Below are positions 34,838-47,296 of a stretch of 64,000 nt of DNA, piece after piece (within the stretch, counting starts at the first letter, position 1; each line of letters begins with the position of its first letter). Source of the DNA: Rhynchospora pubera (taxonomy: Eukaryota; Streptophyta; Magnoliopsida; Poales; Cyperaceae). The stretch lies in contig CM051460.1 of assembly GCA_028095005.1 (NCBI GenBank), forward strand, positions 16,911,501-16,975,500, written 5' to 3'. The position numbers were made by a program, and so were the translations under genes. Under the pieces are notes generated by a model, which saw only the letters and a list, made by a program, of their open reading frames with translations, did no database searches and was not told where the DNA came from.

Positions 34838-35784
34838 AAGGGTTATCACTATTCCCATACGCTGTAAGCTTATAAAATGTACCAATTATATAATAATTTA
34901 TATTTATGGCATATTGGCATGAACCAATTTTCAGTCCGATGTGAGCTTTATTTTTATTCACTTATAAACAGTACTAATAATAATAATAATTATAATATGG
35001 CATGAACCAATTTTTCAATCCGTTGTGAGCCTTATTTTAATTAAATTAATTAATCGCCACTCGTTCATAATGACGACGACGACGATGATAATTTGTTTTT
35101 CCTCTGTTTTCTCTCAGTGGAGTGTTTAGAGTGCTGTCATCGTATTCAAGAGTCATTGTTGCAAGATTGAACGATTTGGAGAATTATAAGCACGTTTTGT
35201 TCGACACAGATTAAAGAGAAGGGTCAAACCAAGGTCGTTGTAGACCTCAATTTGCAACCTTCTCTGGTTGAATCTGAAGTGCGTCGGTTCACCACTCCAG
35301 TGAGGTTTGTGGGACGTTGTAGCCACTATCTTTGATGGATTTATATAGTGCCAATATAATTATACCATAATTAGTAATTAGCGACAGTTGGAATGGAACC
35401 GATTTCCAAACTAAAACCCAAATTCTATCACCTAATTTTGATTGTTTCTTTTTCCCTTTATCTGGTACTTCTAAATTTTAAGATAGCTCTTCTGCCACTT
35501 TAATGTGGCAATTTTTAGCATTCATTCGGGTATTTTTATTAGTGCACATAACAACACTTTTCTTGGTTTTCTTCATTACTGTTCTTCATTTTTTGTTGGT
35601 TATTTGGTGTATAATTTTCACCTCAATTGTAGAAAAATAAGTTGCCAGTATCTAGTTCGATGGTTCATAAAGATGGCCCTAAGAAATGCTTTTACAAATT
35701 TAAATAATCTTGAATAAAGAGAAAAAAATCACCTCTTTTAATCCACAATTCATTCTCGGTCTATGTAAATTTTAAACTTCTTCC
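34838..35784. other. Gene-free AT-rich stretch with short microsatellites
   Basis: Contains (AAT)n near 34975-34990 and (GAC)n near 35072-35086. A slightly exon-like patch at 35150-35330 has no family match. No gene is supportable. Confidence 0.35.
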
Positions 35785-35790
35785 TTAGAA

Positions 35791-36453
35791 GGGCTGTCCA
35801 TAAAATCCATTTGTCTGTTTATCTTATTTGTACCGTATTCGATAAGATGGATATGGGTAAAATTTTATTTTCGTTACACTAATGAACACGGTTACGGATA
35901 AAAAAAAATTTCGTTAACTTATCGGATCTGGATACAGGTAAGAGTTATTTCGTACCCATTATCTAATGGGTTAAATTCTACAAATATATATATGCATACA
36001 TGCATATATTGTGTTATTAGCATATTTAGTAAGAAATGGTATTATTTTCAATCTTCATCAAAATTTGTTTATGCTGATGAAAAAATTAATTTGCACTCTA
36101 TTCTATTATAATTTATGATTAGTTATATATATTTTTTGAATGCAAATTAACATGAGAATAAATTTCATGATTTTTGTTATATCTAAAGTATTATCTAAAG
36201 GTTGTATTTTATCCATATATTTATTTGATGTTATTTATATTTTGCCACATTATGTATTTTTTTTATTAAATTAATAATATTATTAATTATTATCTATTAT
36301 GTACCATTGTCCTATCTTTACCGTTAAACAGGTACGGATAAGATATGAATAAAGTCATTTTTTAACAGGTACAAATAAGATATAGGTAAAAAAAAAAATT
36401 GACGGATATAAATATGAAAATATCTTTTGTTGTACACTATCCATTGACAGACC
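35791..36453. mobile_element. Inverted-repeat element of unclear superfamily (663 bp)
   Basis: The ends GGGCTGTCCAT and ATTGACAGACC are imperfect inverted repeats, and TTAGAA directly repeats on both flanks (35785-35790 and 36454-36459). Each arm carries GATAAGATGGATATGGGTAA-like sequence or its complement (GATAAGATATG, ACAAATAAGATATAGG). Non-coding. Confidence 0.55.
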
Positions 36454-36459
36454 TTAGAA

Positions 36460-37294
36460 CAAAAGCATCGTCTTTGACTAACCATGTTGGATATATATAT
36501 ATATTTTCCTTTTTGGAATTGGGCTGCAGATCCTCTAGGAATCTAAAAGAAACGTGTTGCCCATTGATTTAAAAACGAATACCTGTACTTTTTATTTCCA
36601 AAATAGAAGAATCATCTAGGAAAATTCATGGAAACAAAAGAACACTAGAAATGCCAAATTGACAATATACCTTGTCCATTGCACAATCCACACGGCCACT
36701 GCATAACGCTTTTTTCACTAATGGGCATCATCACTGAATCACTTTATAAATTCCAACATTTTTTTTTTCTTTTCCGTTATTCTTTTCTTTTTCTCTACAT
36801 ATATTTTCTTTTTTGGCAATGAGCAATAACGAGCACGTAGGCTGGAGTGAATTATCCACAAAGTGGGACCAGAGGGAAGAGTTGCAGTCTGCGTGGAAGC
36901 AATGAGAGAATTTGTTTACTGGAATTGATTTGTTGCATAGTAGTGGCCAACCAGCCAGCGATGGAGAGAGGCACCAGCACCATCCAAGGGGGGCGTATTT
37001 GGCAAGCTGACGACCTCTCTCACTACTCACTATTCATGTGTTTTACTGTTGCAGTGGGACCCACCTGTCAGAGGGCTCAGGCTGCTTACAAGGTTCCTAT
37101 TTTGCATGATTTGCATGCACTCGCAGCCCCAGCAGTATATATACATAGCTAGGTACCAGAAGAAGGGATCTGATTCAATTAATTAATTAATCTTAAAGGT
37201 TGAAGTATATATGATCAAATTGGATGCTCTATACAAACACAAAAAATTAGAAATTTGATAAGAGCCTTTACCGGTCCAAGTAATTATATCCTGA
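36460..37294. other. Gene-free stretch
   Basis: No supportable gene. The patch 36930-37100 is GC-richer and contains GTGGGACCCACCTGTCAGA, a motif often met near plant promoters. No coding exon follows it. Confidence 0.3.
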
Positions 37295-37683
37295 GATTGA
37301 CTAAAGTATACTCCAACATACAGTCCGTATACTGGAGTCATTTCTCAAAATTTAAAACGCATACAGTCGATCCGAATCTTTCAAATTGTTCTCCATATTG
37401 AAATCTACTAGGAAACAAAAAATTATATTTTTTTCAATTTTTTTTTGCTATATATTATGTTATTTTAAAAAAACAATGTAAAGGAGTATTTCTGACCCTT
37501 CAATTTGAAAATAGCATAATATATAGCAAAAAAATTTGAAAAAATATAAAATTTGATCTTGAAATATATTTTTACATAGAGAACAACTTGAACGGTTTGG
37601 ATCGACTGTTTGAATTTTAGATTTTGAGAAACGACTCCAGCATATGGATTTGATCCGTATGCTGGAGTATACTTTAGCCAATC
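37295..37683. mobile_element. Foldback MITE (389 bp)
   Basis: The arms pair over about 120 bp: the left start GATTGACTAAAGTATACTCC mirrors the right end GGAGTATACTTTAGCCAATC. Further in, GTCGATCC and TTCAAATTGTTCTC face GAGAACAACTTGAACGG and GGATCGAC. No clear target duplication is seen. Two weaker relatives lie at 40755 and 49752. Confidence 0.7.
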
Positions 37684-37775
37684 CTAACAGATTTAGTAGT
37701 ATAAATCACACTACATATTTCATTTTATTATTTTTCGGTCTTGTAAGTTGGTTTCATAATATTAAGAAAAAAATG

Positions 37776-37778
<3 letters not shown>

Positions 37779-37810
<32 letters not shown>
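37779..37810. repeat. (TA)16 microsatellite
   Basis: Sixteen uninterrupted TA units. Length is likely to vary between individuals. Confidence 0.95.
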
Positions 37811-37814
<4 letters not shown>

Positions 37815-38160
37815 ATTATAAATTGGATTTATTTTGATTAAAGATTCATCCGCTTACATCAGCGCAACTACTGCTATCAGATTCAGAGAGAAAAAAAATG
37901 GCATAGATATCGCCCTGTAGAGAGCATCGATCACTTGTCCACTTACAATTATTTAATCAGATCTTTTTCTTCAAAAAATATCTACTGGATGTATAACTTG
38001 CTTCTGCATGATATACATATTAACTTCACATCCTTTTTTAACAGCTGAACATATATATATTTTTTTCGGGCATTAGTTGAATTTTCCTGTCGCCTGTTTC
38101 TTTCGTTTTTCATATTATTCCTTCTATTTTTGCTTTCAATTTTGTAAAAAATTACTCATA

Positions 38161-38365
38161 TGAATAATGCTAGAAACAAACATATTTAATTTATGTTTGT
38201 CGAAAATGATTAGATCTCAATGTCAAATTGCAAATGACTGATCCAAATTATCTATTTTTTTTACCTTAAAATTTAGTTGAAGATTAAATTAATTTGCGCT
38301 CTATATAAAAAATTAATTTTTACTATTTTTAAGGTTTCTTTTTAAAAACTACTTGATTAAAAGAT
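38161..38365. mobile_element. Fragment related to the foldback MITE at 49752
   Basis: AATGCTAGAAACAAACAT and TGATCCAAATTATC occur in the same order as in the right arm (minus strand) of the element at 49752-50137. No partner arm was found, so it is probably truncated near the LINE tail. Confidence 0.35.
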
Positions 38366-38372
38366 TAATTAA

Positions 38373-39915
38373 TTTTTTTTTGAAACAAGTGAGCATAAGC
38401 TGCTCACCACTTTTCATTAAACAAAAAAGCATTCTATTACAACCTCTCTCAACCATTAACCCTAGAGCCTGTCGCACTGGTACAAAAATCTAGAGATACC
38501 AGTGCTCCAATGCTATCTCCCTTTATTTTTTATTACATTAATAACCTTATTCATAAAACAAGCAAACAACACAAAATAGATAAGATAAGGGTTAGAGTTT
38601 GGACGAAATATATATAAGTACAAAGTTAGATACACCGTTATGCGGAAGCCTTGGACGGTGACCTCTTTCACGTCGAGTTGGCCCGCTTGCCCCTCGTCTT
38701 CACACAATAGTGAGAATAGACCACGTGGAACACGAGTCTATCTCTATATCCATAGTACAGATGCCTTGGGCTCGCTGCACAATCACGAGGATAACAGTCG
38801 TGACCGTAACATCCCTCTCGAGTGCTTGATTTGTATTAGATTCACAAAATCAAGATGGTGAAACTCTCCCTCTTTCTGTTGACTCTCTTTCTGGTCTGAG
38901 AACACTTAGAACTGTCTCAGTACTCTTTAGAAATAGTCTATGACATCTCTTTTATAAGAGACATTTTGGATTAAACAGATCAGACACTCTTTGCTGAAAA
39001 GGTGCTAGTCTGTCGACTAAATCAGCGACCCGCTGATGATATAAGCGACCCGCTGAACTAAGTCTCCACCATATATAAAACTAACAATAAATAACAAGTT
39101 CTCTCCTTAATCCAAGAGTTAACACAACATAGTCTCTTAGGTCGTCCTTCTTTACTCTTATCAAGCTCAAAGTACTACATGGATCCATGTGTCCTCCTCA
39201 TTTTCATTGTCCGATTGCTCGTCTCCAGTAATTTGTAGTGGCATTTTGTTAAGGGAAGGCAGCAACTCCATCACTTTTGTTTTAACCTCCTCCATCCATA
39301 TCCCTGACCAATAGTTTATCAAAACCAAAATCTGTGAAGATAGATATCTAAACGAATGACAAATTTTATTTTGAAAGCATCTTGTATTTCTATTTTTCCA
39401 AACACGCCACAACGCACCACAACATATAATACAAGCGATCTTATTTTTCAAGGGGTCTAAATTGGAAATCCATGTTATCAAGTCTTCAATCGATCTAAAA
39501 TTTGGTGGCCTTTGAAATTTATCTAATAACCATGCCCACATAACTGTCTGTTGGGAACAACCGAAAAAGAGGTGGTCAATCGATTCTAATTTTTGACAAT
39601 ACAAGCATGTAAGGTCTACCTCCCTCCCTCTTATAGCTAAATTATCTTTGATTAACGATCTTTTTTTACACAACAGCCATATAAAAATTTGTATCTTGAA
39701 TACCTCTATTATCTAACCACGTATACGTTTTTTTTTATCGAATCAGAAGTGGACCATAAGGTGAAAGAGGAGATTAAATGTTGCAACTCACGTAAATTAT
39801 CTCCAAGATTGATCTATAATTGTCTATTAAAGTATAAATTTAGTGCCCTTCCTAAAATAATATCAATTGTAGCATCTTTATTAGTGCAAATCTCAAAGAG
39901 TGATTTTGTGGGGTA
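38373..39915 (-). mobile_element. L1-type LINE remnant (5'-truncated, ORF2 C-terminal part)
   Basis: On the minus strand 39167-39714 is open and encodes the zinc-binding reverse-transcriptase C-terminal domain (zf-RVT): FIWLLCKKRSLIKDNLAIRG, then CLYCQKLESIDHLFFGC (CxxC...H...C) and WRVWKNRN. Stops at 39715-39725 and a missing block separate it from an upstream piece of the same ORF (about 39730-39915, with LRELQHLISSFTLWSTSDSI). The 3' end probably lies at the minus-strand run of nine A at 38373-38381. The 0.8 kb between stop and tail is long for a LINE leader-out and may hold another insertion: it has a TATA-like TTATAAAAGAG near 38955 and a hairpin GCACTGGTA/TACCAGTGC. Confidence 0.75.
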
Positions 39916-40754
39916 ACTAAAAAATTAATTATGAATCGTTCTATAACATTTTTTTTCTAAAATATGAAAATATAATAATTTTTTAAATATAAATTTTGTG
40001 GCCAATGAAATTCCAATATGAAAAATTATTGAACGGTTCAAATCGATAATTTACAACTTGAGGTTTGAGATCTACTCTTATTTGACATGCATGCTCATCT
40101 GTGAACCGCGCTTGAATCTACCATTACTCGTTAACCCCACATAATATAGGACATGCATATACCATCCTTTGCCATCTCCATAAATTTATATAAGATATCC
40201 ACAGCACCACTTGGCACAAGATCGAGAAGCTCGACGGATAAGCAGATCTACTGTTGCTTTCTTAGTAGACTAGTAGTAGAACAAAACAGCGTCAATTAAT
40301 CGCAGCATATGCATGTTTTGAAGCAGTCAAATATAGCATATATTTCCAGACAACTTTCTCTAATAAGAAAAGGATTGATCGAGGTGGTGGTTATGAGGCT
40401 GCCACTGCGTGTAATTTGTGAATAAATTTGATGGTGATTTAAGATAGAAACATAGAGCGTATACATGCTTGCTACTTGTTTAGCTGTAGATTCGCACATG
40501 TCACTTCATTGAGATGTTAATGCAAAGAATCCATGCATGATGGGGGTCCTCTCATCATATTCTCTTTAGCGTGTTATAAATTAACTTATAATATTCCACC
40601 CAAAAAGGGCAAAAAAACGAAAAAAATTAAGCGCGTTATATAGGCAGGATCTTTTGAAGCACTTATCTTTGTTGGCCACATAAAATCCTACATTTAGAGA
40701 ATCTAGGTATTTTCCCAACAACTTCGGAGTTTGTAATGTTAAAAAAAGTCACGG
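39916..40754. other. Gene-free AT-rich stretch
   Basis: No gene, RNA or paired transposon ends are supportable here. A 67-codon minus-strand frame (40296-40499) shows no domain. Confidence 0.35.
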
Positions 40755-41131
40755 GTTTTGTTGCACACCAATATAGCATAGTTTTGGTATATACTGATTC
40801 AAACTTTTTGATCTATTTCAAAATAACAGATTCAAATTGTCCAATATAATCTCCTTGTCAACTAAATTTCGTACTTTTTCAAAAAATTTTACTATTTTTT
40901 TTTAAATTTAGAAAATCGCTAGTTTAATTTTTTTTTATGAACGATTAAAATACAACCGTTTTTAAAAAATACGAAAAATGTACTTAAGAATTTCGAAAAA
41001 AAATAAAAATTGGCCGGCACGGAGATTTTAATAGGAAGATCATATTGGACGATTTGGATTGATCATTTTGAAGCAGATTGAAAAGTTTGAACCAATATAC
41101 ACCGAAAATCCAATATATTATTATGCACCAT
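40755..41131. mobile_element. Foldback MITE (about 377 bp)
   Basis: The left arm TTGGTATATACTGATTCAAA mirrors the right arm TTTGAACCAATATACACCGA. Further in, AGATTCAAATTGTCCAATAT mirrors ATATTGGACGATTTGGATTG. The outer 40 bp of each arm are partly diverged. It shares the GGACGGTTTGGATC-type inner motif with the other foldback elements. Confidence 0.6.
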
Positions 41132-42764
41132 AAATTTTATTTATTAAAAAGGTTACACACTAGGATATTTCTCCGCCACATTAATTTGTCTATGATTAAC
41201 AAAGAAAAAAAAAGGAGGAGAGAGAACGAACACAAGAAGAAATAACAAATTTTGGTGTTATTTTCCTCCAAAAGTATTAGGCTTCTCTTTAAAATCTGCT
41301 TAAAAATAAAATTTGTGGCTAAAAATGGTACTTCATGTTTCGGTTAGCCAATTGGAAGTTTTTTATTTTAATCTCCTGAAAACGTGAGTAATTAATTTCC
41401 ACGAATGTTACTTAAAGTAGAGCTCATTTTTAAAAAAAACTTTTATTGTTGTCTCTTAAATTTTAATGCTTTTAAGTTTGTGTGTTGATTGTTTGACAAG
41501 ATCCGTTGTGTTCGATGGTTAATTAAATATAATTAGCAAGAAAAATTAAAATTGAACACTTTCTAACATTCAATACTATACTCTATTTGGTTTAATGCAC
41601 TAATTCACTTTAGCTAGAATCATCAGATTTCAACATACGTACTTTATGTAATCCTTTTGCCTGGCTATTTGATTTAAATTTGTAATCCATTAATATAAGT
41701 GGATCGTTTGGTGATAATCCATCTTACTTTCCTCTTGAATCTAACTACCTAAGCTAACAATTGATAGTTCAAGCAAATTAGTAGAAAAATAGACAAATCA
41801 ACTATATCCTTATGTCTAGATACTCATACTAACTTTGTATAAATAAATCTTAAGCGGGCAAGAATTGAATATAAACACATATAATGAAAATATTTTAGGG
41901 ATAGAAAGAATTAAAACAAATATCCATAATAACTAAAATAAATACTTCATTAATCTAAGAAAGAGTAAGAGCTACATCTAATCCTAAACTATTTTAGCTA
42001 CTCGTAAAACATAAACAAAACAAAATGAGTTTGAACACAAATAACCTCACAAGAGATGAAGAGATAAAGAGCTAAAGATTCAACTAATCTTCTTAGCCTT
42101 AATATCTAGGATTGAGTGTTGTAGCCCCTTCTCTTCTTTGTTGTCACTAAGAAAGAGGCAACCGCCGCCTCCAAGAAAGACCAGGGCTGAAGCCCTGGGT
42201 CAAAATTCGTCCCAAGAGAGAGAGAAAATTGGATATGAAATGTGGAATAGAGTGGAGAATTTCTAGACAGCAGCCCTTCGTTGTCTTTTATGCTAGTTTT
42301 CTCATTTTCCTTCTATCAGCCAGGCAAGAAAGGGAGGATTTTGAGAGATTTCAGCTAGTTGTCACTTGAATCTTTTTTCAAATCTGCGTTAGGATGCACT
42401 CTCAGACATGAAATGCAATAAAAATAAAATGTCAACAGTAAATCTATCTTTCGTGTGAAATGAAAAAAATTAAGCACGATGAACATGAAAAGGGCACAAG
42501 TTAGATACATAATTAGACTTAATCAAATTCAAAATACTATGTCATTTTCATGTTCACTGCAATCAATAAAGATTTTATCTCTGTTTCGTGCCCAATAAAA
42601 ATTAATCCGTCACATTTAGATAAAAGATAGAACCACGTACTAATCACCTGAACTGCCATATTTAGCAATAATTAATTTTTTTAAGATAATTAGTTTAGAT
42701 AAAAGATAGAACCACGTACCAACCCAATTTATTTTTAAATTAAAATGTCTATGAAAGACCCCCT
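41132..42764. other. Gene-free AT-rich stretch with one strong hairpin
   Basis: No supportable gene. At 42181-42198 the perfect hairpin CCAGGGCTGAAGCCCTGG stands in a GC-richer patch (42110-42210). A tandem phrase GATAAAAGATAGAACCACGTAC occurs near 42620 and again near 42697, suggesting a local duplication. Confidence 0.4.
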
Positions 42765-42772
42765 CAGTCAGG

Positions 42773-43146
42773 CAGTGGCGAAGCCAGGATAGAGAAATAG
42801 CGGGGGCCAAGATAAAGGTCGGAAAAGTGGGGATGCAGTTTCGACACAAGAAGAAGGGTGGTTGCATGGAGCTAGAGCCACATAATATCAGAGCGAGTTG
42901 GTGTCACTCAGCGTTGATGGATTTTACTCTCTTAAACTCAAAAACGAATAGAAAAAAAGAAAGAAAAAATGCTATGGCCGAAGAGAGATTTGATGATCGG
43001 CTTCAAAAATTACATTTGGTTAGTACCGAGGGACCCAAGGAACCAAATTATTAATGGTATTAGTTAAAACTTAATAACTAATTTTACAAAATCTAATTAT
43101 TAGGTGAGGTCTAGCCTTCGTCAGCCTCCCCCTCCCTTCGCCACTG
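42773..43146. mobile_element. hAT-like MITE with CAGTGGCG ends (374 bp)
   Basis: Ends CAGTGGCGAAG and CTTCGCCACTG are perfect 11-bp inverted repeats. The flanking 8-mers CAGTCAGG (42765-42772) and CAGCCAAG (43147-43154) agree at 6 of 8. Non-coding. Confidence 0.7.
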
Positions 43147-43225
43147 CAGCCAAGTTTCGAACCTGCGACCTTTCACTCAAGATGTATTACTCTTTGCTAC
43201 TAGACCAAGACTGATTCTCATTTAA
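43147..43225 (-). mobile_element. tRNA-derived SINE head fragment
   Basis: On the minus strand TTGGTCTAGTAGCAAAGAG is A-box-like and GGTCGCAGGTTCGAAACTTG contains a canonical B box (GGTTCGAAACT), spaced as in a tRNA promoter. No tRNA cloverleaf can be drawn, so this is a SINE head rather than a tRNA gene. Confidence 0.55.
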
Positions 43226-44513
43226 CAATAATTAATAATTAACACAATATTTTTTTTATTTTTTTTCCTATATAATTTGAAGCAAAGATCCTCTAAAAAT
43301 CTTGTAAGGCAAAAGAATAAGCAGTGGGGGAGGGCATAAGCGACAAGGTGACATCCCTGCTCCTGCAAATCTAAAACTGTCTCCAATCCTATATCTTGTT
43401 TTTTCTTTCCCATTATGTTTTCATGAGAATATGAATATTAGTTCACGCTTGATGGAATATTAATATGATTGTTTTCGTATTGTGGGTTGAGTATTGCATA
43501 TTACTCTCCACCCATACAATACATTCCGTAAATTTTCTATCAAAACATATATTATTGGACAGTTTAAGATCCGACTCTAAGGGTACTGTTCGCGTACAGT
43601 TCTTCGAACAGTATTTGCATCTCATCCGTCTGTTTCGTCTCCTTCCATCCTGCCCCTCCGATTGCTCTTTTCTTCTCCATTGGATCAACATCTTCCAGAG
43701 ATTTCCATGTGCCTGCCTATGGAGGCTTTTTTCTCTCACGTTCTCTCTCCTTCTCTCTCACAGGAGCTTTGGACGGACCGGGTAGATGCCCTCGCCCATG
43801 TGCCTCCCGTACGGTAGCTACTCCATCAGATGCTCTTGGTCTGTGCGCTCTCTCCTCTATCCTCTTTTTAGTCTTACTCCGGTGTTTTCGCTCGGTGCAT
43901 CAATTGTTTCCTTCTCTAATAACACGCACACCTGTTTTTTCTGAACCGCTGCTTTGCCACCCTCGCATCTCTTCTTCGGTTCGCGTGGTCCTGGTGCTTC
44001 CAATCTCCCTCTCTCCATCTCCATCGGTCTGATTGGTGATCGCTTTTTGAGGTTTTTATCTCCTTTCCTTTTATCATCGGTCAATCAGTGTTGTTCCTTT
44101 CTCTTTCCTTCTCTTTTTTACCTTTTTCCCCTTTGTTATGTCTTTCAATTTAGGTTCGATTTTTTTCTGATCGGTTTTTTCATTGTGGTTTGCAGTTTTC
44201 TTCTAGGAAGCTGAGGAATTGATGTGGTCCTCTTGCTGCTGCTTCTGTACTTCTCAGGAGTGAGGAGTTTCTTCCTTTCTTAGGTTTCGCCATCTCCCTT
44301 CATTTTCTGTTTTTTCCCCCTTTTTTTGTGCTTCTATGTTTTGCTTCAGTTGTTGGCGAGTTTAACCCTCTTCTATTTTCTTTCTCTGATTTTGTCTCTG
44401 TGTTAGCAAGGTTGCGCACATAGGTGGTCAATTTTCAATTTTGTTTGGAAGTTTATTGTAGGTTATTTTCTTTTCACAGGTCTTTGCTAATTTGACATCA
44501 ATTTTGTTTGCAG
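43226..44513. other. Gene-free stretch, CT-rich in the middle
   Basis: 43640-44400 is strongly pyrimidine-rich on the plus strand, with several open but repetitive frames. It looks like the leader or first intron of the gene whose bHLH exon relic follows at 44514. No upstream bHLH exon with a basic region was found. Confidence 0.4.
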
Positions 44514-44760
44514 AGGCTGGTATGCTACATGAAATTATTAACTGTGTTCAGTCCCTACAGAGACAAGTTGAGGTATTACTAATTTATTTATTTATTTATG
44601 TATATATTCCCTCAACAATATATGTACTTTTTGATAAATTTATTTGTATATATCTTTGTACAATTATTAGTATTTCTATCTCCATGTATAGTTTCTGTCA
44701 ATCCAACAGCGGATTTTGACATTGATGATTTTATTGATAGTCAGGCATACAACTCTGTTA
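44514..44760 (+). pseudogene. Relic of a BEE/CIB-like bHLH transcription factor
   Basis: Exon 44514-44572, bordered by TTGCAG and GTATTA, reads AGMLHEIINCVQSLQRQVE. This is the second helix of plant bHLH factors of the BEE/CIB/BPE type (family form MLDEIINYVQSLQRQVEFLSMKL). About 125 bp on, VNPTADFDIDDFIDSQ resembles the segment that follows (TVNPxxDFxID), but the intervening FLSMKLA-like part and the DNA-binding basic region are missing. It is therefore a decayed or captured fragment. Confidence 0.65.
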
Positions 44761-45525
44761 CATATTCTAAAAAATCAGAAACCAAATTAAATTTTCAATT
44801 TTTAGGGTTATAATTCAAAACTCACTGCACAATTTTACTATTTTTCGGACGATCCCAAGCAATGCAGGTTGCCTCTGTATGGTAAATATGCTGAACAAAC
44901 CTTTGGATATATCTTTTCTTCAATTCAACCCATTACAATGGCCTGCTAATTACTATTCTTTTGAAATGCCTATTGTTTTCCATGTATCTCCCATAAAATT
45001 TCATCTAACATTACAAATGATAGATTAAATGAAACTATCAGATGCTATATTAGCAAACATCATAGAGTACATATTCGAAAGTTCAAAACCTTTAGAGATT
45101 TGATCAATCTTGAAAGTTCAAAATCTTTAGAGTTTCGATCAATTTTCAAAGTTCATGTTTTGGGTTTCTTTTGTAAATTCATGGGCAAATAAATTTGCTA
45201 CATTCACTAACTGAATGTTCAGATAGCTTTACAAATTTTTAGTAAAAAATTTGATCGGATATGTAAAAGAGGCATCACATTTCATCTTCTTTATTTCTTT
45301 AGTAAGTAACAATTGGTACAACAATGGTTGACATCCCTCTGTGTCCTTTCTTCGAGGCTCCTTCCTCTTACAAGATACCTTTATGAGCAGAGGAAAGACT
45401 ATAATGCTCGATTGAGTGCAGTGTTCAGTTTTGAGCGTGTTGTACCGCATGGCTAATACAGGTTATCGGTCACAGGTGCTGGATTGTCAGTGTTCAAGGT
45501 ACATTTGTTCTTTTACTTTGATGCA
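44761..45525. other. Gene-free flank of the solo LTR
   Basis: No gene is supportable. 44960-45230 is AT-rich and 45300-45480 slightly GC-richer without any recognisable exon. Confidence 0.3.
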
Positions 45526-45530
45526 TATTT

Positions 45531-47296
45531 TGTTAGAGTTATGTCCTAGAAGCCAATCTTATTTAGGCTACTTCTATAGTTTATGTTATTGATGATTTCA
45601 GATCATTTGTTCTTTGATTTAATCGTTGACAGTTCATTCAGGTTGAGGATCTGAATTATAGATCACTGTTATTCATTTAGTAGTAAATGACAACGATAAA
45701 TCTAAAAGTCCATAATCTTGATAATTAACAAAGGACATTAATTATTAATAATATTAGTATGCAAGTTAAGTGATGATTAAGTTCTATAAATCATAGGTTA
45801 AGAGTAACCAACTTAATTGCATATGTATATGTTATAGAACATAGTACAGGACTGGACCCCACGAAATAAATATATGGATTGTGTTACGTGTCATTATTTA
45901 TTTCGTTATGATTTTGGTTCTAAGTTTGAGATGATTATCTTTTCCACATGAGGATAGATGCTATAAATCATGTCTACCGCTGATTCCTGATAAAGGCTGC
46001 TATACGGACTTGATTTAAGTATTCTTGAATTGTGCGGGGAAAAGCTAATTATCAAGAAAACCGTATGTCCCTCATTAATTCACTTAGTGAGTGACGATAT
46101 CTGTTTGGGCCCCTTGATGGAGATAGATTGTTTGCTAGCAACTGATACAATTATCTCTAGATCAAGAAACGTATAATCTGCAAGAATGACACGTTCCTAT
46201 CTTGGATTATACGATGATATCGTGTGACATAAGAATCAAAATAGATAAACATAATTGTTCTCTTATGCAGGATTGAAATTTTGTAGCTGTACACTATTTA
46301 TGCGAATTGGGAATCATAACGTGTTGCTAGATACCGCTTATGATTATTGGAATAAAATAGCGATTTAATTCCATGTCCAACGTAGCATAAATCCTCAAAG
46401 GGTCACACATAATAAGGTGTTTAACCAAAAGTGCATTAATTGTTTATTTGCAACAATTGGTTTTGCAAAATATGATAAGTTGATTAATTAATCGTATACC
46501 GTTATGGACCGTTATGATTAATTAAATCAAATAGATCATATAGAAATAATTTAATGCATTGACTAATTCCATATTAATTATTAAATAGTTAATAATTAAT
46601 TATAATCAACACATTTAATTATTTGAGCTAATTGGGTTTTAAATTAATTGGTTAATTTAATGTCTAATGGAAGGTGCAATTAAATGGAAGAGTATTGGGC
46701 TCAACTTAACTTGAGGCCCAACCCATATATGGGGTAGGTAGGTGCGGCTAGGGCAAGGGGTAATTTTGTCCATGTAATTTTGGATGAGAGCTAGATTGAG
46801 TGGCCTATATAAAGGGGTGTTCTTTGGGAGCAAACCCTAGCCTCCACACAACCTCTCTCTCTCCTCTTCCCTTGGCCGAACCCACTCAAAGAGAGAAAAA
46901 TTTTCAGAATTTTTCTTCCTCTTTTCTCTTCTCTAATCCACCATTTAGCTCATGTGTTGAGCAAGCTTTCCACCTAAAAATAATTAGAGAATTATCTTGA
47001 AGAGGGAAAGCTTAGGAATTAGTTTCCTTTCTCCTAATTACTAGCATAATTAGTTGAGAAGGTGGTTAATTCCTTAGTGGACTCGAGGCGTGCGATTAGG
47101 AGGTGCTTGGAGAGCTCGCCACCGACACCAAAGCCGTTGGAACAAGCCTTTTGGTTGCGATACCAAGAGAGGTATATTTCCAACCCTTTTCTCTTGTGTT
47201 AAATAGCTTTTGTGCTAGATCCTTATGTGTGCTTTGTTTGCTTGGTTAATTAATTGGTAATTAGCATAAAAATGAAAATTAGCACACTTTCTAACA
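45531..47296 (+). mobile_element. Solo LTR, 1766 bp, probably Copia (Angela-like)
   Basis: It starts TGTTAGAGTTATGTCCTAGA, ends TTTCTAACA and is flanked by a perfect 5-bp duplication TATTT (45526-45530 and 47297-47301). No primer-binding site, polyprotein or second LTR is present, so it is a solo LTR left by recombination. A TATA box (CTATATAAAGG) lies near 46805, as expected for the LTR promoter, followed by a GC-richer R/U5-like part. The length and the TATGTCCTAGA-type start resemble Angela/BARE Copia LTRs; that assignment is from memory. Confidence 0.88.

Noticed and set aside
38640..38861. 73-codon plus-strand frame in the LINE 3' segment
   Set aside because: No domain; the GC-richer block is better explained as transposon sequence.
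43147..43225. tRNA gene
   Set aside because: A and B boxes are present, but no acceptor stem or anticodon arm can be formed; SINE head is the better reading.
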